NCBI RefSeq assembly: GCF_030440575.1
Contig: NZ_CP047189.1
Span: 1,302,001-1,366,000, forward strand
Direction: 5' to 3'
DNA from: Corynebacterium ciconiae DSM 44920
GTDB lineage: Bacteria; Actinomycetota; Actinomycetes; Mycobacteriales; Mycobacteriaceae
Length of the DNA: 64,000 nucleotides
Made by a program: the position numbers and the translations under genes. This document shows positions 56,903 through 64,000 of the stretch, piece by piece. The notes beneath the pieces are model-generated. The model was not told the DNA's origin. It saw only the letters and a program-made list of their open reading frames with translations, and made no database searches. Position 1 is the first letter of the stretch. Each line of letters begins with the position of its first letter.

Positions 56903-57015
56903 GCTTATCGACGCCACCTCACACACCACCACCCTCGTCCCGCACGGTTCATCCGGCGGGCGCGAGGGTGGTGGCATGTGCGCAGGGTTGTGGCGGCGAG
57001 GTGGCGTCGATAAGC
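56903..57015. terminator. Bidirectional terminator flanked by two dispersed-motif copies
   Basis: The whole region between convergent qor and ctaB is an inverted repeat: GCTTATCGACGCCACCTC (56903-56920) with its exact complement at 56998-57015, enclosing a second perfect 12-bp stem CCACCACCCTCG/CGAGGGTGGTGG (56926-56937, 56963-56974). One 18-mer follows the qor stop after 3 nt, the other adjoins the ctaB stop. Confidence 0.7.
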
Positions 57016-57948
57016 CTAGAAAAGGATCTGGCCCCAGCCGAACCCCTCGCCGAGAGTCTGCAGACCCAGGGCGGCGTCCACGGACAGAGCAACGAACACC
57101 ACGGCCAGATAGTTATTAGAGATAATAAACAGCCGGTAAGGCTTGGAGCGATCCCCCGCGGCGGTGAGGCGATGTACGCGATGAGCCTCCATGATGAACC
57201 ACACCCCAGCGGCCACCGCAGCCACCGCGTAGATCCAGCCCGTGGCGGGCAGCAAGAGCAACGTGGTGGCCACTGTGATCCAGGTGTAGACCACGATCTG
57301 CCACGTCACCTGCGTCTCGGTGGCCACCACCGGCAGCATGGGCACCCCGGCCGCAGCGTAGTCCTTCTTATATTTCATCCCCAGCGCCCACGTGTGTGGC
57401 GGGGTCCAGAAGAAGATGATGAGGAAGAGCACAATGGCCTGCCACCATTGAGCATTGCCTAGATTCGGGATGCTGTCTGTGATCACGGCCCAGCCGACGA
57501 GCACCGGCATGCAGCCGGCAGCGCCGCCCCACACCACATTCATGGGGGTGCGCCGCTTCAGCCATTTGGTGTAGACGAAAATATAGAAGGCGATGGTCAC
57601 CATCACCAGCATTGCAGCGGTGAGCGAGCCGCACAGCAGCCAGAGCCACAAGAAACTGGCCACCGTGAGCACCCAAGCGAACACAGCGGCACGCCGAGTA
57701 GAGACCGTGGACTTCACCAGCGGCCGGGTGGAGGTGCGGGCCATAACCTGATCGATGTCCGCATCGGCCACCATGTTGAAAGTGTTGGCCGCGGCGGCCC
57801 CCATCCACCCGCCGACGAGGGTGAGCAGAATCAGGCCGAGGTTAATGGAGCCGCGATCTGCTTGGAGCATCGCGGGAAAGGTTGCCACGAGGAGAAGCTC
57901 GATCACCCTGGGTTTCGTCAGCGCAAAATAAGCCTTGATCGTCTCCAA
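57016..57948 (-). CDS. ctaB: Protoheme IX farnesyltransferase (heme O synthase)
   Basis: 310-aa UbiA-family prenyltransferase adding a farnesyl group to heme B. Nine TM helices; prenyl-diphosphate motifs [24 protein letters not shown] (first Asp-rich loop, quoted as [15 protein letters not shown]) and [20 protein letters not shown] start at 57948 with GGGAAGG 8 nt upstream. Divergent from tkt across a long region. Confidence 0.95.
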   Translation of the reverse strand: METIKAYFALTKPRVIELLLVATFPAMLQADRGSINLGLILLTLVGGWMGAAAANTFNMVADADIDQVMARTSTRPLVKSTVSTRRAAVFAWVLTVASFLWLWLLCGSLTAAMLVMVTIAFYIFVYTKWLKRRTPMNVVWGGAAGCMPVLVGWAVITDSIPNLGNAQWWQAIVLFLIIFFWTPPHTWALGMKYKKDYAAAGVPMLPVVATETQVTWQIVVYTWITVATTLLLLPATGWIYAVAAVAAGVWFIMEAHRVHRLTAAGDRSKPYRLFIISNNYLAVVFVALSVDAALGLQTLGEGFGWGQILF

Positions 57949-58653
57949 GAAATCGCCTTCCCACAGGTGTACATCGCTCGTCGCTGGTTAGTGCCTAGTG
58001 GGCGCATCACTGCCCGCCCCGCGCCGAAGACGACGAGACGGCAGCGGGCCTGCGCCCAGTTCTCAGTTCGCTGCATGAAACACGTCCGCAGCACAACTAG
58101 AGAGTAGTCGGTGACTAGAAGGAAAAAGTTCCCACACGCCGCCCACCCGCACCGCACACGGCACACAGCACAGCTATCGATGGCACACAGGCCGGGCTGA
58201 CTCGATATCGCTTGGCTGAATCGCCGCACACGGCTTCAGGTGGGCACATATCCGACCGTGTCACTCCGCCTGCTCCGCATGTGCGGCAGCTGCGGCGGCC
58301 ACAGTCGGGTCACGACCACCAAAAGGATAATCCTAGCGCGCGCGAGCGTCTGGGGTGAATCAGCGCCACGCCCCTAGAGCTCAACAGGTGCGGGCGCCAC
58401 CGCCGTGCCGCGGGTCTGGAGCGAGCGTGCCGCACGGGAATCCGCGGGATGTGAGAAACACCGCTACCGGGTGTGGGTGCATAGCCAGGAGACGCACTAC
58501 ACTGGTGATCGATTGTGCGTGGCCCCGCCGCGCACTGCCGCGGGTAGAGCCGCACACGGCGAGCACACCGAGCATTGCTGCTCCACTGCCCCGTCGAGTG
58601 AATCGATACCTGCGGTCACACCACCAGCACTGATACGAAGGATGATTGAAGCA
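57949..58653. other. 705-bp divergent region between ctaB and tkt
   Basis: No gene is convincing; short open frames are Arg/Cys-rich and look random. A TACACT hexamer near 58497-58502 is a good -10 candidate for tkt, leaving a leader of about 145 nt. A TGTGA half-site at 58450 lacks its partner. No GntR1-type or full GlxR site was found. Confidence 0.45.
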
Positions 58654-60744
58654 GTGGCCCTTTCCCCCGAGCTGAAGGAATTCACCACCCGGAACTACCC
58701 GGAGACGTGGACTGAGTTGGACACCCGCGCCGTAGACACCGCGCGCGTCCTCGCCGCCGACGCCGTCCAGAACTGCGGCTCCGGCCACCCCGGCACCGCT
58801 ATGAGCCTGGCCCCGCTGGCCTACACCCTGTACCACCGCGTGATGAACGTCGCGCCGCACGACCCCACCTGGGCCGGCCGTGACCGCTTCGTACTCTCCT
58901 GCGGCCACTCCTCGCTCACCCAGTACATCCAGCTGTACCTCTCCGGTTTCGGCCTCGAGCTGGAGGACCTTCAGGCGCTGCGCACCTGGGGCTCGCTCAC
59001 CCCGGGCCACCCGGAGTATGGCCACACCGACGGTGTGGAGATCACCACCGGCCCGCTGGGTCAAGGCCTTGCCTCCTCTGTGGGTATGGCCATGGCTGCT
59101 CGCCGCGAGCGCGGTCTCTTTGATCCTGAAGCAGCCCCTGGCGAGTCTCCTTTCGATCACTTCATCTACGTCATTGCCTCCGACGGCGATATTCAGGAGG
59201 GCGTGACCGCCGAGGCCAGCTCCCTGGCCGGCACCCAGCAGCTGGGCAACCTGATTGTGTTCTGGGATGATAACGGTATCTCCATCGAGGATGACACCAC
59301 CATCGCCTTCACCGAGGACGTAGCCAAGCGCTACGAGGCCTACGGCTGGCAGGTACTGGAGGTTACCGGCGAGGATGTCGCGGCCATCGAGGACGCCATT
59401 GCTCAGGCCAAGGCGGAGACCTCTCGCCCCACCTTCATTCGCATGCGTTCCGTGATCGCCTACCCGGCCCCGAACGCCATGAACACCGGCGCCTCCCACG
59501 GCGCCGCCCTGGGCGAGGAGGAAGTGGCCGCCATCAAGCGCGAGCTCGACTTCGACCCCGAGGCCCACTTCTCCGTCGATGACGAGGTGATTGCCCACAC
59601 CCGCCAGGCCGTTGAGCGCGGCAAGGACAAGGTTGCTGCCTGGACTGAAAAGTTTGAGGCATGGTCGAAGGCGCACCCCGAGCAGCGCGCCCTCTTCGAT
59701 CGCCTCAAGGCCTACACCCTCCCCGAGGGCTACGCCGATGAGCTGCCCACCTGGGATGCCGACGACAAGGGTGTGGCCACCCGCAAGGCCTCCGAGGCTG
59801 TGCTGCAGGCTTTGGGCGCCACCCTGCCCGAGCTGTGGGGCGGTTCTGCTGACTTGGCTGGCTCCAATAACACCGTGATCAAGGACGCCGAGTCCTTCGG
59901 CCCGGAGTCCATCACCACCGATACCTGGACCACCAGCCCTTACGGCCGCAACATGCACTTCGGTATCCGTGAGCACGCCATGGGCTCGATCATGAACGGT
60001 ATCGCCCTGCACGGCGGCACCCGCCCCTACGGCGGTACCTTCCTCATCTTCTCTGACTACATGCGCCCCGCCGTGCGCCTGGCGGCCCTGATGGGCACCA
60101 ACGCCTTCTATGTGTGGACCCACGATTCCATCGGCCTCGGCGAGGACGGCCCCACCCACCAGCCGGTGGAGCAGCTTGCCTCCCTGCGCGCCATCCCGAA
60201 CATGTCCATGCTCCGCCCGGCCGACGCTAACGAAACCGCCGCTGCGTGGAAGGCGGCCCTCGAGTACCGCAAGGGCCCCAAGGGCTTGGCCCTGACCCGC
60301 CAGAACATCCCCGTGCTCGAGGGCACGAAGGATAAGGCTATTGAGGGCGTGGCCCGCGGTGGCTACGTGCTGGTCAAGGAATCCGCCGAGACCCCCGATG
60401 TGATCCTCATGGCCACCGGCTCTGAGGTGCACTTGGCTGTGGAGGCTGCTCAGCGCCTCGAGGCCGAGGGCACCGCCACCCGCGTGGTGTCTATGCCGTG
60501 CATGGATTGGTTCGCCGAGCAGGATAAGGACTACATCGATGAGGTGTTGCCGCCGGCCGTGACCGCTCGCGTGTCCGTTGAGGCCGGCGTGGCTATGCCC
60601 TGGTACCAGTGGCTGGGCAACCAGGGCGAGGCCGTGTCGCTGGAGCACTTCGGCGCCTCCGCTGCCTACCAGAAGCTCTTCGACGAGTTCGGTATCACCA
60701 CCGACGCCGTTGTGGCCGCCGCCAAGAAGAGCCTGAAGAACTAA
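58654..60744 (+). CDS. tkt: Transketolase
   Basis: 696-aa thiamine-diphosphate enzyme of the pentose phosphate pathway. SGHPGTAMSLAPLAYTLY near 35, CGHSSLTQYIQLYLSG, the TPP-binding motif SDGDIQEGVTAEASSLAG...WDDN, central FGIREHAMGSIMNG with HGGTRPYGGTFLIFSDYMR, and C-terminal SGSEV-like ATGSEVHLAVEAA. Start: GTG 58654 (MALSPELKEF) fits the N-terminus of C. glutamicum tkt; ATG 58642 is an alternative and the frame stays open far upstream without similarity. AAGGA lies 12 nt before the GTG. First gene of tkt-tal-zwf-opcA. Highly biased codon use. Confidence 0.96.
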   Translation: MALSPELKEFTTRNYPETWTELDTRAVDTARVLAADAVQNCGSGHPGTAMSLAPLAYTLYHRVMNVAPHDPTWAGRDRFVLSCGHSSLTQYIQLYLSGFGLELEDLQALRTWGSLTPGHPEYGHTDGVEITTGPLGQGLASSVGMAMAARRERGLFDPEAAPGESPFDHFIYVIASDGDIQEGVTAEASSLAGTQQLGNLIVFWDDNGISIEDDTTIAFTEDVAKRYEAYGWQVLEVTGEDVAAIEDAIAQAKAETSRPTFIRMRSVIAYPAPNAMNTGASHGAALGEEEVAAIKRELDFDPEAHFSVDDEVIAHTRQAVERGKDKVAAWTEKFEAWSKAHPEQRALFDRLKAYTLPEGYADELPTWDADDKGVATRKASEAVLQALGATLPELWGGSADLAGSNNTVIKDAESFGPESITTDTWTTSPYGRNMHFGIREHAMGSIMNGIALHGGTRPYGGTFLIFSDYMRPAVRLAALMGTNAFYVWTHDSIGLGEDGPTHQPVEQLASLRAIPNMSMLRPADANETAAAWKAALEYRKGPKGLALTRQNIPVLEGTKDKAIEGVARGGYVLVKESAETPDVILMATGSEVHLAVEAAQRLEAEGTATRVVSMPCMDWFAEQDKDYIDEVLPPAVTARVSVEAGVAMPWYQWLGNQGEAVSLEHFGASAAYQKLFDEFGITTDAVVAAAKKSLKN

Positions 60745-60752
60745 TACTTCCC

Positions 60753-60808
60753 GTGCCCGCCGCCTCCCACCACCGCAGCACGTGCACCGCGGTGCTAGTG
60801 GCGGGCAC
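60753..60808 (+). terminator. Hairpin between tkt and tal
   Basis: Stem GTGCCCGCC (60753-60761) with GGCGGGCAC (60800-60808), inner GCAC/GTGC pairing, followed by CTTTC. The T-run is short, so partial read-through into tal is likely. Confidence 0.6.
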
Positions 60809-60846
60809 CTTTCATTCCACGAACTCTCAAGGAGAGTGTGTATTTC

Positions 60847-61923
60847 ATGAGCACTATCGATGACATCTACGAGCTCGGAACCTCTACCTGGCTCGATGAT
60901 CTCTCCCGCGATCGCCTCGATTCCGGCAACCTCGCCGAGCTGATCGAGACCAAGTCCATCAAGGGCGTGACCACCAACCCCGCCATCTTCGCCAAGGCTA
61001 TGACTACTGGCACTGCCTACGACGAGCAGCTGAAGGAACTAGCTAGCTCCCAATTGGGCGCCGACGAGGCGGTCTACGCCATGGCTATCGACGATGTGCG
61101 CCGCGCCTGCGATGTTTTCGCTGAGGTCTTTGAGCAGACTCATGGCGTCGATGGGCGCGTCTCCATCGAGGTGGATCCGCGTATCTCCGCCGAGCGGGAA
61201 GCCACCTTGGTTCAGGCCCGCAATCTGTGGAAGCGGGTGGATCGTCCCAATCTGATGATTAAGATCCCCGCCACCGAGGAATCTCTGCCCGCTATTAGCG
61301 ACGCCTTAGCCGAGGGCATCAGCGTGAATGTCACCCTGATTTTCTCTGTCTCCCGCTACCGCGAGGTCATCGCCGCCTACATCGAGGGCATCCAGCGTGC
61401 CGCCGAGAACGGCCACGATGTGTCCACCATTCACTCCGTGGCATCCTTCTTCGTCTCCCGTCTCGATACCGAAGTGGACGCCCGATTGGAAAAGATCGGT
61501 AGCGAGGAGGCCCTGGCACTGCGAGGCAAGGCCGGAGTGGCCAATGCTCGCCGCGCTTACGACGTTTTCCAGGAGTCCTTCGCCGATGCCGATCTGCCTG
61601 CTGGCGCACAGGTGCAGCGCCCGCTGTGGGCGTCGACAGGCGTGAAGAACCCCGACTACCCCGCCGATCTCTATGTGACCGAGCTGGTGGGACCGCACAC
61701 CGTGAACACGATGCCAGAGGGCACCATCGACGCAGCCCTGGAGGCCAGCGCCAAGGGTGCGACGCTCTCCGGCCACACCACCGAGTCGGAGGAGCTGTTT
61801 GCCCAGCTCGACTCGGTGGGCGTGGACTTCGAGGACGTCTTTGACACCCTCGAGCGCGAGGGCGTGGAGAAATTCGTCGACAGCTGGAATGACCTGCTGG
61901 AGAAGATCGACGCCCGCATCTAG
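60847..61923 (+). CDS. tal: Transaldolase
   Basis: 358-aa class I aldolase-type enzyme exchanging dihydroxyacetone units in the pentose phosphate pathway. [10 protein letters not shown] near 41, Schiff-base Lys139 in [23 protein letters not shown], and [18 protein letters not shown] 60847 with AAGGAGA 11 nt upstream is preferred to an in-frame TTG/GTG three codons earlier. 102 nt after tkt, separated by a hairpin. Confidence 0.96.
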   Translation: MSTIDDIYELGTSTWLDDLSRDRLDSGNLAELIETKSIKGVTTNPAIFAKAMTTGTAYDEQLKELASSQLGADEAVYAMAIDDVRRACDVFAEVFEQTHGVDGRVSIEVDPRISAEREATLVQARNLWKRVDRPNLMIKIPATEESLPAISDALAEGISVNVTLIFSVSRYREVIAAYIEGIQRAAENGHDVSTIHSVASFFVSRLDTEVDARLEKIGSEEALALRGKAGVANARRAYDVFQESFADADLPAGAQVQRPLWASTGVKNPDYPADLYVTELVGPHTVNTMPEGTIDAALEASAKGATLSGHTTESEELFAQLDSVGVDFEDVFDTLEREGVEKFVDSWNDLLEKIDARI

Positions 61924-61934
61924 CGCGATCAGCG

Positions 61935-61975
61935 ACACCGCCTAGTGGAATATATGCCCCCTAGGCGGTGTTTCT
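61935..61975 (+). terminator. Intrinsic terminator between tal and zwf
   Basis: A perfect 11-bp stem (ACACCGCCTAG at 61935-61945 with 61961-61971), 15-nt loop, followed by TTTCTGGGTTT. A further half-copy CCGCCTAG follows near 61990. Confidence 0.75.
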
Positions 61976-62119
61976 GGGTTTATGCGCGCGCCGCCTAGAA
62001 TGAAGCGGCTTGCCTCCGCGCCCCACGGAAGCGACAGATGCCCGAGGCCCACCCTCGCGCGCTACATTTGGGGATAGTGAATAGCGAAGAATCGACCCGT
62101 ACATCAGAAGAGGACTGTT

Positions 62120-63652
62120 ATGGACTATCAGCCGCCGTCGAACCCCTTGCGGGACCCGCACGATAAGCGCCTGCCGCGTATCGCCGGCCCGTCCGGCATG
62201 GTGATCTTTGGTGTCACGGGCGATTTGGCGCGCAAGAAGCTGCTGCCCGCGGTCTATGACCTCGCCCACCGCGGTCTGCTGCCGGCGGGCTTTAGCTTGG
62301 TGGGTTATGGCCGACGCGACTGGAGCAAACAGGACTTCGAAGAGTACGTGCGCACCGCCGTCAAGGACGGGGCGCGCACCTCCTTCCGCGACAACGTGTG
62401 GGAGCGGCTGGCCGAAGGCATGGAGTTTGTTACCGGCAATCTCGACGTGGACGAGGATTTCGATCACCTCCGCGACACGTTGAGGAACATTGATTCCTCC
62501 CGCGGGACAGCCGGCAACTGGGCCTTTTATCTCTCGGTGCCGCCCGCACTGTTTACTGATGTGTGCCACCAGCTGGACCGCTCCGGCCTCGCCGAAGCTG
62601 AGGGCGATTCCTGGCGGCGCGTGATCATCGAAAAACCTTTTGGCCACGATCTGGAGTCCGCCAAGGAGCTCAACGAGATCGTCAATTCCGTCTTCCCCGA
62701 GAACGCGGTGTTTCGCATCGATCACTATCTCGGCAAAGAGACCGTGCAGAACATTATGGCGCTGCGTTTTGCCAACCAGCTCTTCGAACCCTTCTGGAAT
62801 GCGCAGTTTATTGACCACGTGCAGATCACCATGGCCGAGGACATTGGCCTCGGCGGTCGCGCCGGCTACTACGACGGCATTGGTGCCGCCCGTGACGTGA
62901 TCCAAAACCACCTGCTGCAGCTGCTCGCCCTCGTGGCCATGGATGAGCCACGCACTATTTCCCCCGATGAGTTGCAGGCCGAAAAGGTGAAGGTGCTGCG
63001 CGCCGCCAAGCCGGTATATCCGCTGGGCAAAACCACCGCCCGCGGCCAATATACGGCCGGTTGGCAAGGCTCGAAGAAGGTGATTGGTCTGCGCGATGAG
63101 GAGGGCTTTGATCCTGACTCCAACACCGAAACCTTCGCTGCCTGCACCATCGAGATCGAAAACCGCCGCTGGGCGGGTGTGCCCTTCTATCTGCGCACCG
63201 GTAAACGACTGGGCCGTCGCGTCACCGAGATCGCCGTGGTGCTCAAGAACGTGCCACACAACCCCTTCGGGGACTCCACCGTGGGCACCCTCGGGCCGAA
63301 TGCCGTGGTGATTCGGGTACAGCCGGACGAGGGCGTACTCATGCGCTTCGGTTCGAAGGTGCCCGGTTCCGCCATGGAGGTGCGCGATGTGAACATGGAC
63401 TTCTCCTATCGCGAAGCCTTCACAGAAGAATCGCCCGAGGCCTATGAGCGTCTCATCCTCGATGCGCTTCTCGACGAAGCCAGCCTCTTTCCCACCAATG
63501 AGGAAGTGGAGCTGAGCTGGAAGATCCTCGATCCCATCCTCGAGTTCTGGGCGCAGCGCGGCCAGCCCGATGATTACCGCGCCGGCACGTGGGGCCCTGC
63601 ATCCGCCAACACTATGATGGAGCGCGACGGACGCCACTGGCGTCGCCCCTAG
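62120..63652 (+). CDS. zwf: Glucose-6-phosphate 1-dehydrogenase
   Basis: 510-aa NADP-dependent first enzyme of the oxidative pentose phosphate pathway. Dinucleotide motif VIFGVTGDLARKKLLPA near 29-45, EKPFGHDLESAKELN, active-site RIDHYLGKETVQN near 198, and the C-terminal AWKILDPIL-like SWKILDPILEFW. ATG start with GAGGA 6 nt upstream. TACATT (62063-62068) may be its own promoter, downstream of the tal terminator. It works in complex with OpcA, encoded next. Confidence 0.97.
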   Translation: MDYQPPSNPLRDPHDKRLPRIAGPSGMVIFGVTGDLARKKLLPAVYDLAHRGLLPAGFSLVGYGRRDWSKQDFEEYVRTAVKDGARTSFRDNVWERLAEGMEFVTGNLDVDEDFDHLRDTLRNIDSSRGTAGNWAFYLSVPPALFTDVCHQLDRSGLAEAEGDSWRRVIIEKPFGHDLESAKELNEIVNSVFPENAVFRIDHYLGKETVQNIMALRFANQLFEPFWNAQFIDHVQITMAEDIGLGGRAGYYDGIGAARDVIQNHLLQLLALVAMDEPRTISPDELQAEKVKVLRAAKPVYPLGKTTARGQYTAGWQGSKKVIGLRDEEGFDPDSNTETFAACTIEIENRRWAGVPFYLRTGKRLGRRVTEIAVVLKNVPHNPFGDSTVGTLGPNAVVIRVQPDEGVLMRFGSKVPGSAMEVRDVNMDFSYREAFTEESPEAYERLILDALLDEASLFPTNEEVELSWKILDPILEFWAQRGQPDDYRAGTWGPASANTMMERDGRHWRRP

Positions 63653-63731
63653 CGCGCACCCCACCCCAGGGGTTGCGCCCTGGTTCAGTTACGTCCGCTG
63701 CCACTTTCAACGAAGGAAAGACAAGCCTCCC

Positions 63732-64000
63732 GTGATCTTTTCTCTGCCCTCCACCACATCTCGAGACATCTCCAAGGCGCTCGTGAGTATCCGCGACACC
63801 GGCTCCCAGGTAATGACCGGCCGTGTGCTCACCCTCATCATCGTGGCCTCCACCGAGGACAACACCACCGAACTGATCGAGCTGGCTACCGACGCCACCC
63901 GCGAGCATCCTGCCCGTGTGCTTATGGTGCTGCCCGATGAGTCCGAGGAAGACGGTAACCTCGACGCCGAGATCCGCATCGGTGGTGACGCCGGTGCCTC
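63732..64000 (+). CDS. opcA: OpcA, glucose-6-phosphate dehydrogenase assembly protein (5' part)
   Basis: The first 89 codons of OpcA, truncated by the window end. The N-terminus MIFSLPSTTSRDISKALVSI and the later TGRVLTLIIVAS, HPARVLMVL and AEIRIGGDAGAS match C. glutamicum OpcA. Required as a partner of Zwf for G6PDH activity. GTG start at 63732, 79 nt after zwf, with GAAGGAAAG upstream; a small hairpin CCAGGG-gttgcg-CCCTGG (63666-63683) lies in the gap. Confidence 0.93.
   Translation, partial: MIFSLPSTTSRDISKALVSIRDTGSQVMTGRVLTLIIVASTEDNTTELIELATDATREHPARVLMVLPDESEEDGNLDAEIRIGGDAGA

Noticed and set aside
57918..58229. 103-codon minus-strand frame overlapping the ctaB start
   Set aside because: Cys/Arg-rich chance product, overlaps the ctaB ribosome-binding site, no start signal.
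58440..58460. GlxR site upstream of tkt
   Set aside because: TGTGA is present but the second half-site reads CCGCT instead of TCACA.

Overview
This window is chromosomal DNA of a Corynebacterium (Mycobacteriales, about 60% GC); I cannot name the species. The gene order matches the C. glutamicum/M. tuberculosis backbone: mshC-uppP, hemH-ripA-(Rv1476-like)-acn-acnR, sufR-sufBDCSUT next to mptB, and ctaA-qor-ctaB-tkt-tal-zwf-opcA. A perfect AcnR operator before acn, a GlxR/CRP-type site and a McbR-like site before metH support this. I saw no prophage, IS element, CRISPR array or rRNA. There is one tRNA, Leu-GAG.

Layout. 1-10.5 kb: metH (3' part outside the window), a small unknown gene, mshC (mycothiol), uppP (lipid II carrier recycling), an aldo/keto-reductase-like protein, a lipoprotein, pyrD, a small membrane protein and a PEBP-family protein. 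10.6-18.2 kb: tRNA-Leu, an RclA-like flavoprotein, then a sugar cluster: GH13 alpha-glucosidase and EEP-family phosphatase on the minus strand, divergent from a glucoside-type PTS EIICB and an RpiR regulator. 18.3-23.7 kb: mutA-mutB-meaB (methylmalonyl-CoA mutase and its chaperone). 24.2-29.4 kb: a TVP38 membrane protein, an HTH protein, an NfeD/SPFH pair, and hemH with a DUF3097 gene. 29.5-41.2 kb: ripA with a very long upstream region, an Rv1476-family protein, acn-acnR, fhs, a glutamine amidotransferase, and an ACT plus DUF711 pair. 41.3-44.2 kb: an ABC-F protein and a solitary lycopene-cyclase-like protein. 44.2-50.9 kb: the Fe-S assembly operon sufR-B-D-C-S-U-T. 51-58 kb: mptB (lipoglycan mannosyltransferase), an ABC transporter, ctaA, qor, ctaB (heme A synthesis). 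58.6-64 kb: tkt-tal-zwf-opcA (pentose phosphate pathway; opcA truncated by the window end).

Two features run across the whole window. First, about fifteen genes have a TANNNT -10 hexamer 6-8 nt before the start codon and mostly no Shine-Dalgarno, so they are probably leaderless; this settles several start codons. Second, an 11-mer, CGTCGATAAGC, occurs twelve times on both strands at roughly 3-8 kb spacing (about 0.03 expected by chance). In intergenic copies it extends to GAGGTGGCGTCGATAAGC, and copies lie in or near several transcription-termination hairpins. I cannot assign a known function to it. The long open frames antisense to metH, mutB, acn, tkt and zwf are by-products of high GC at third codon positions and are not annotated.
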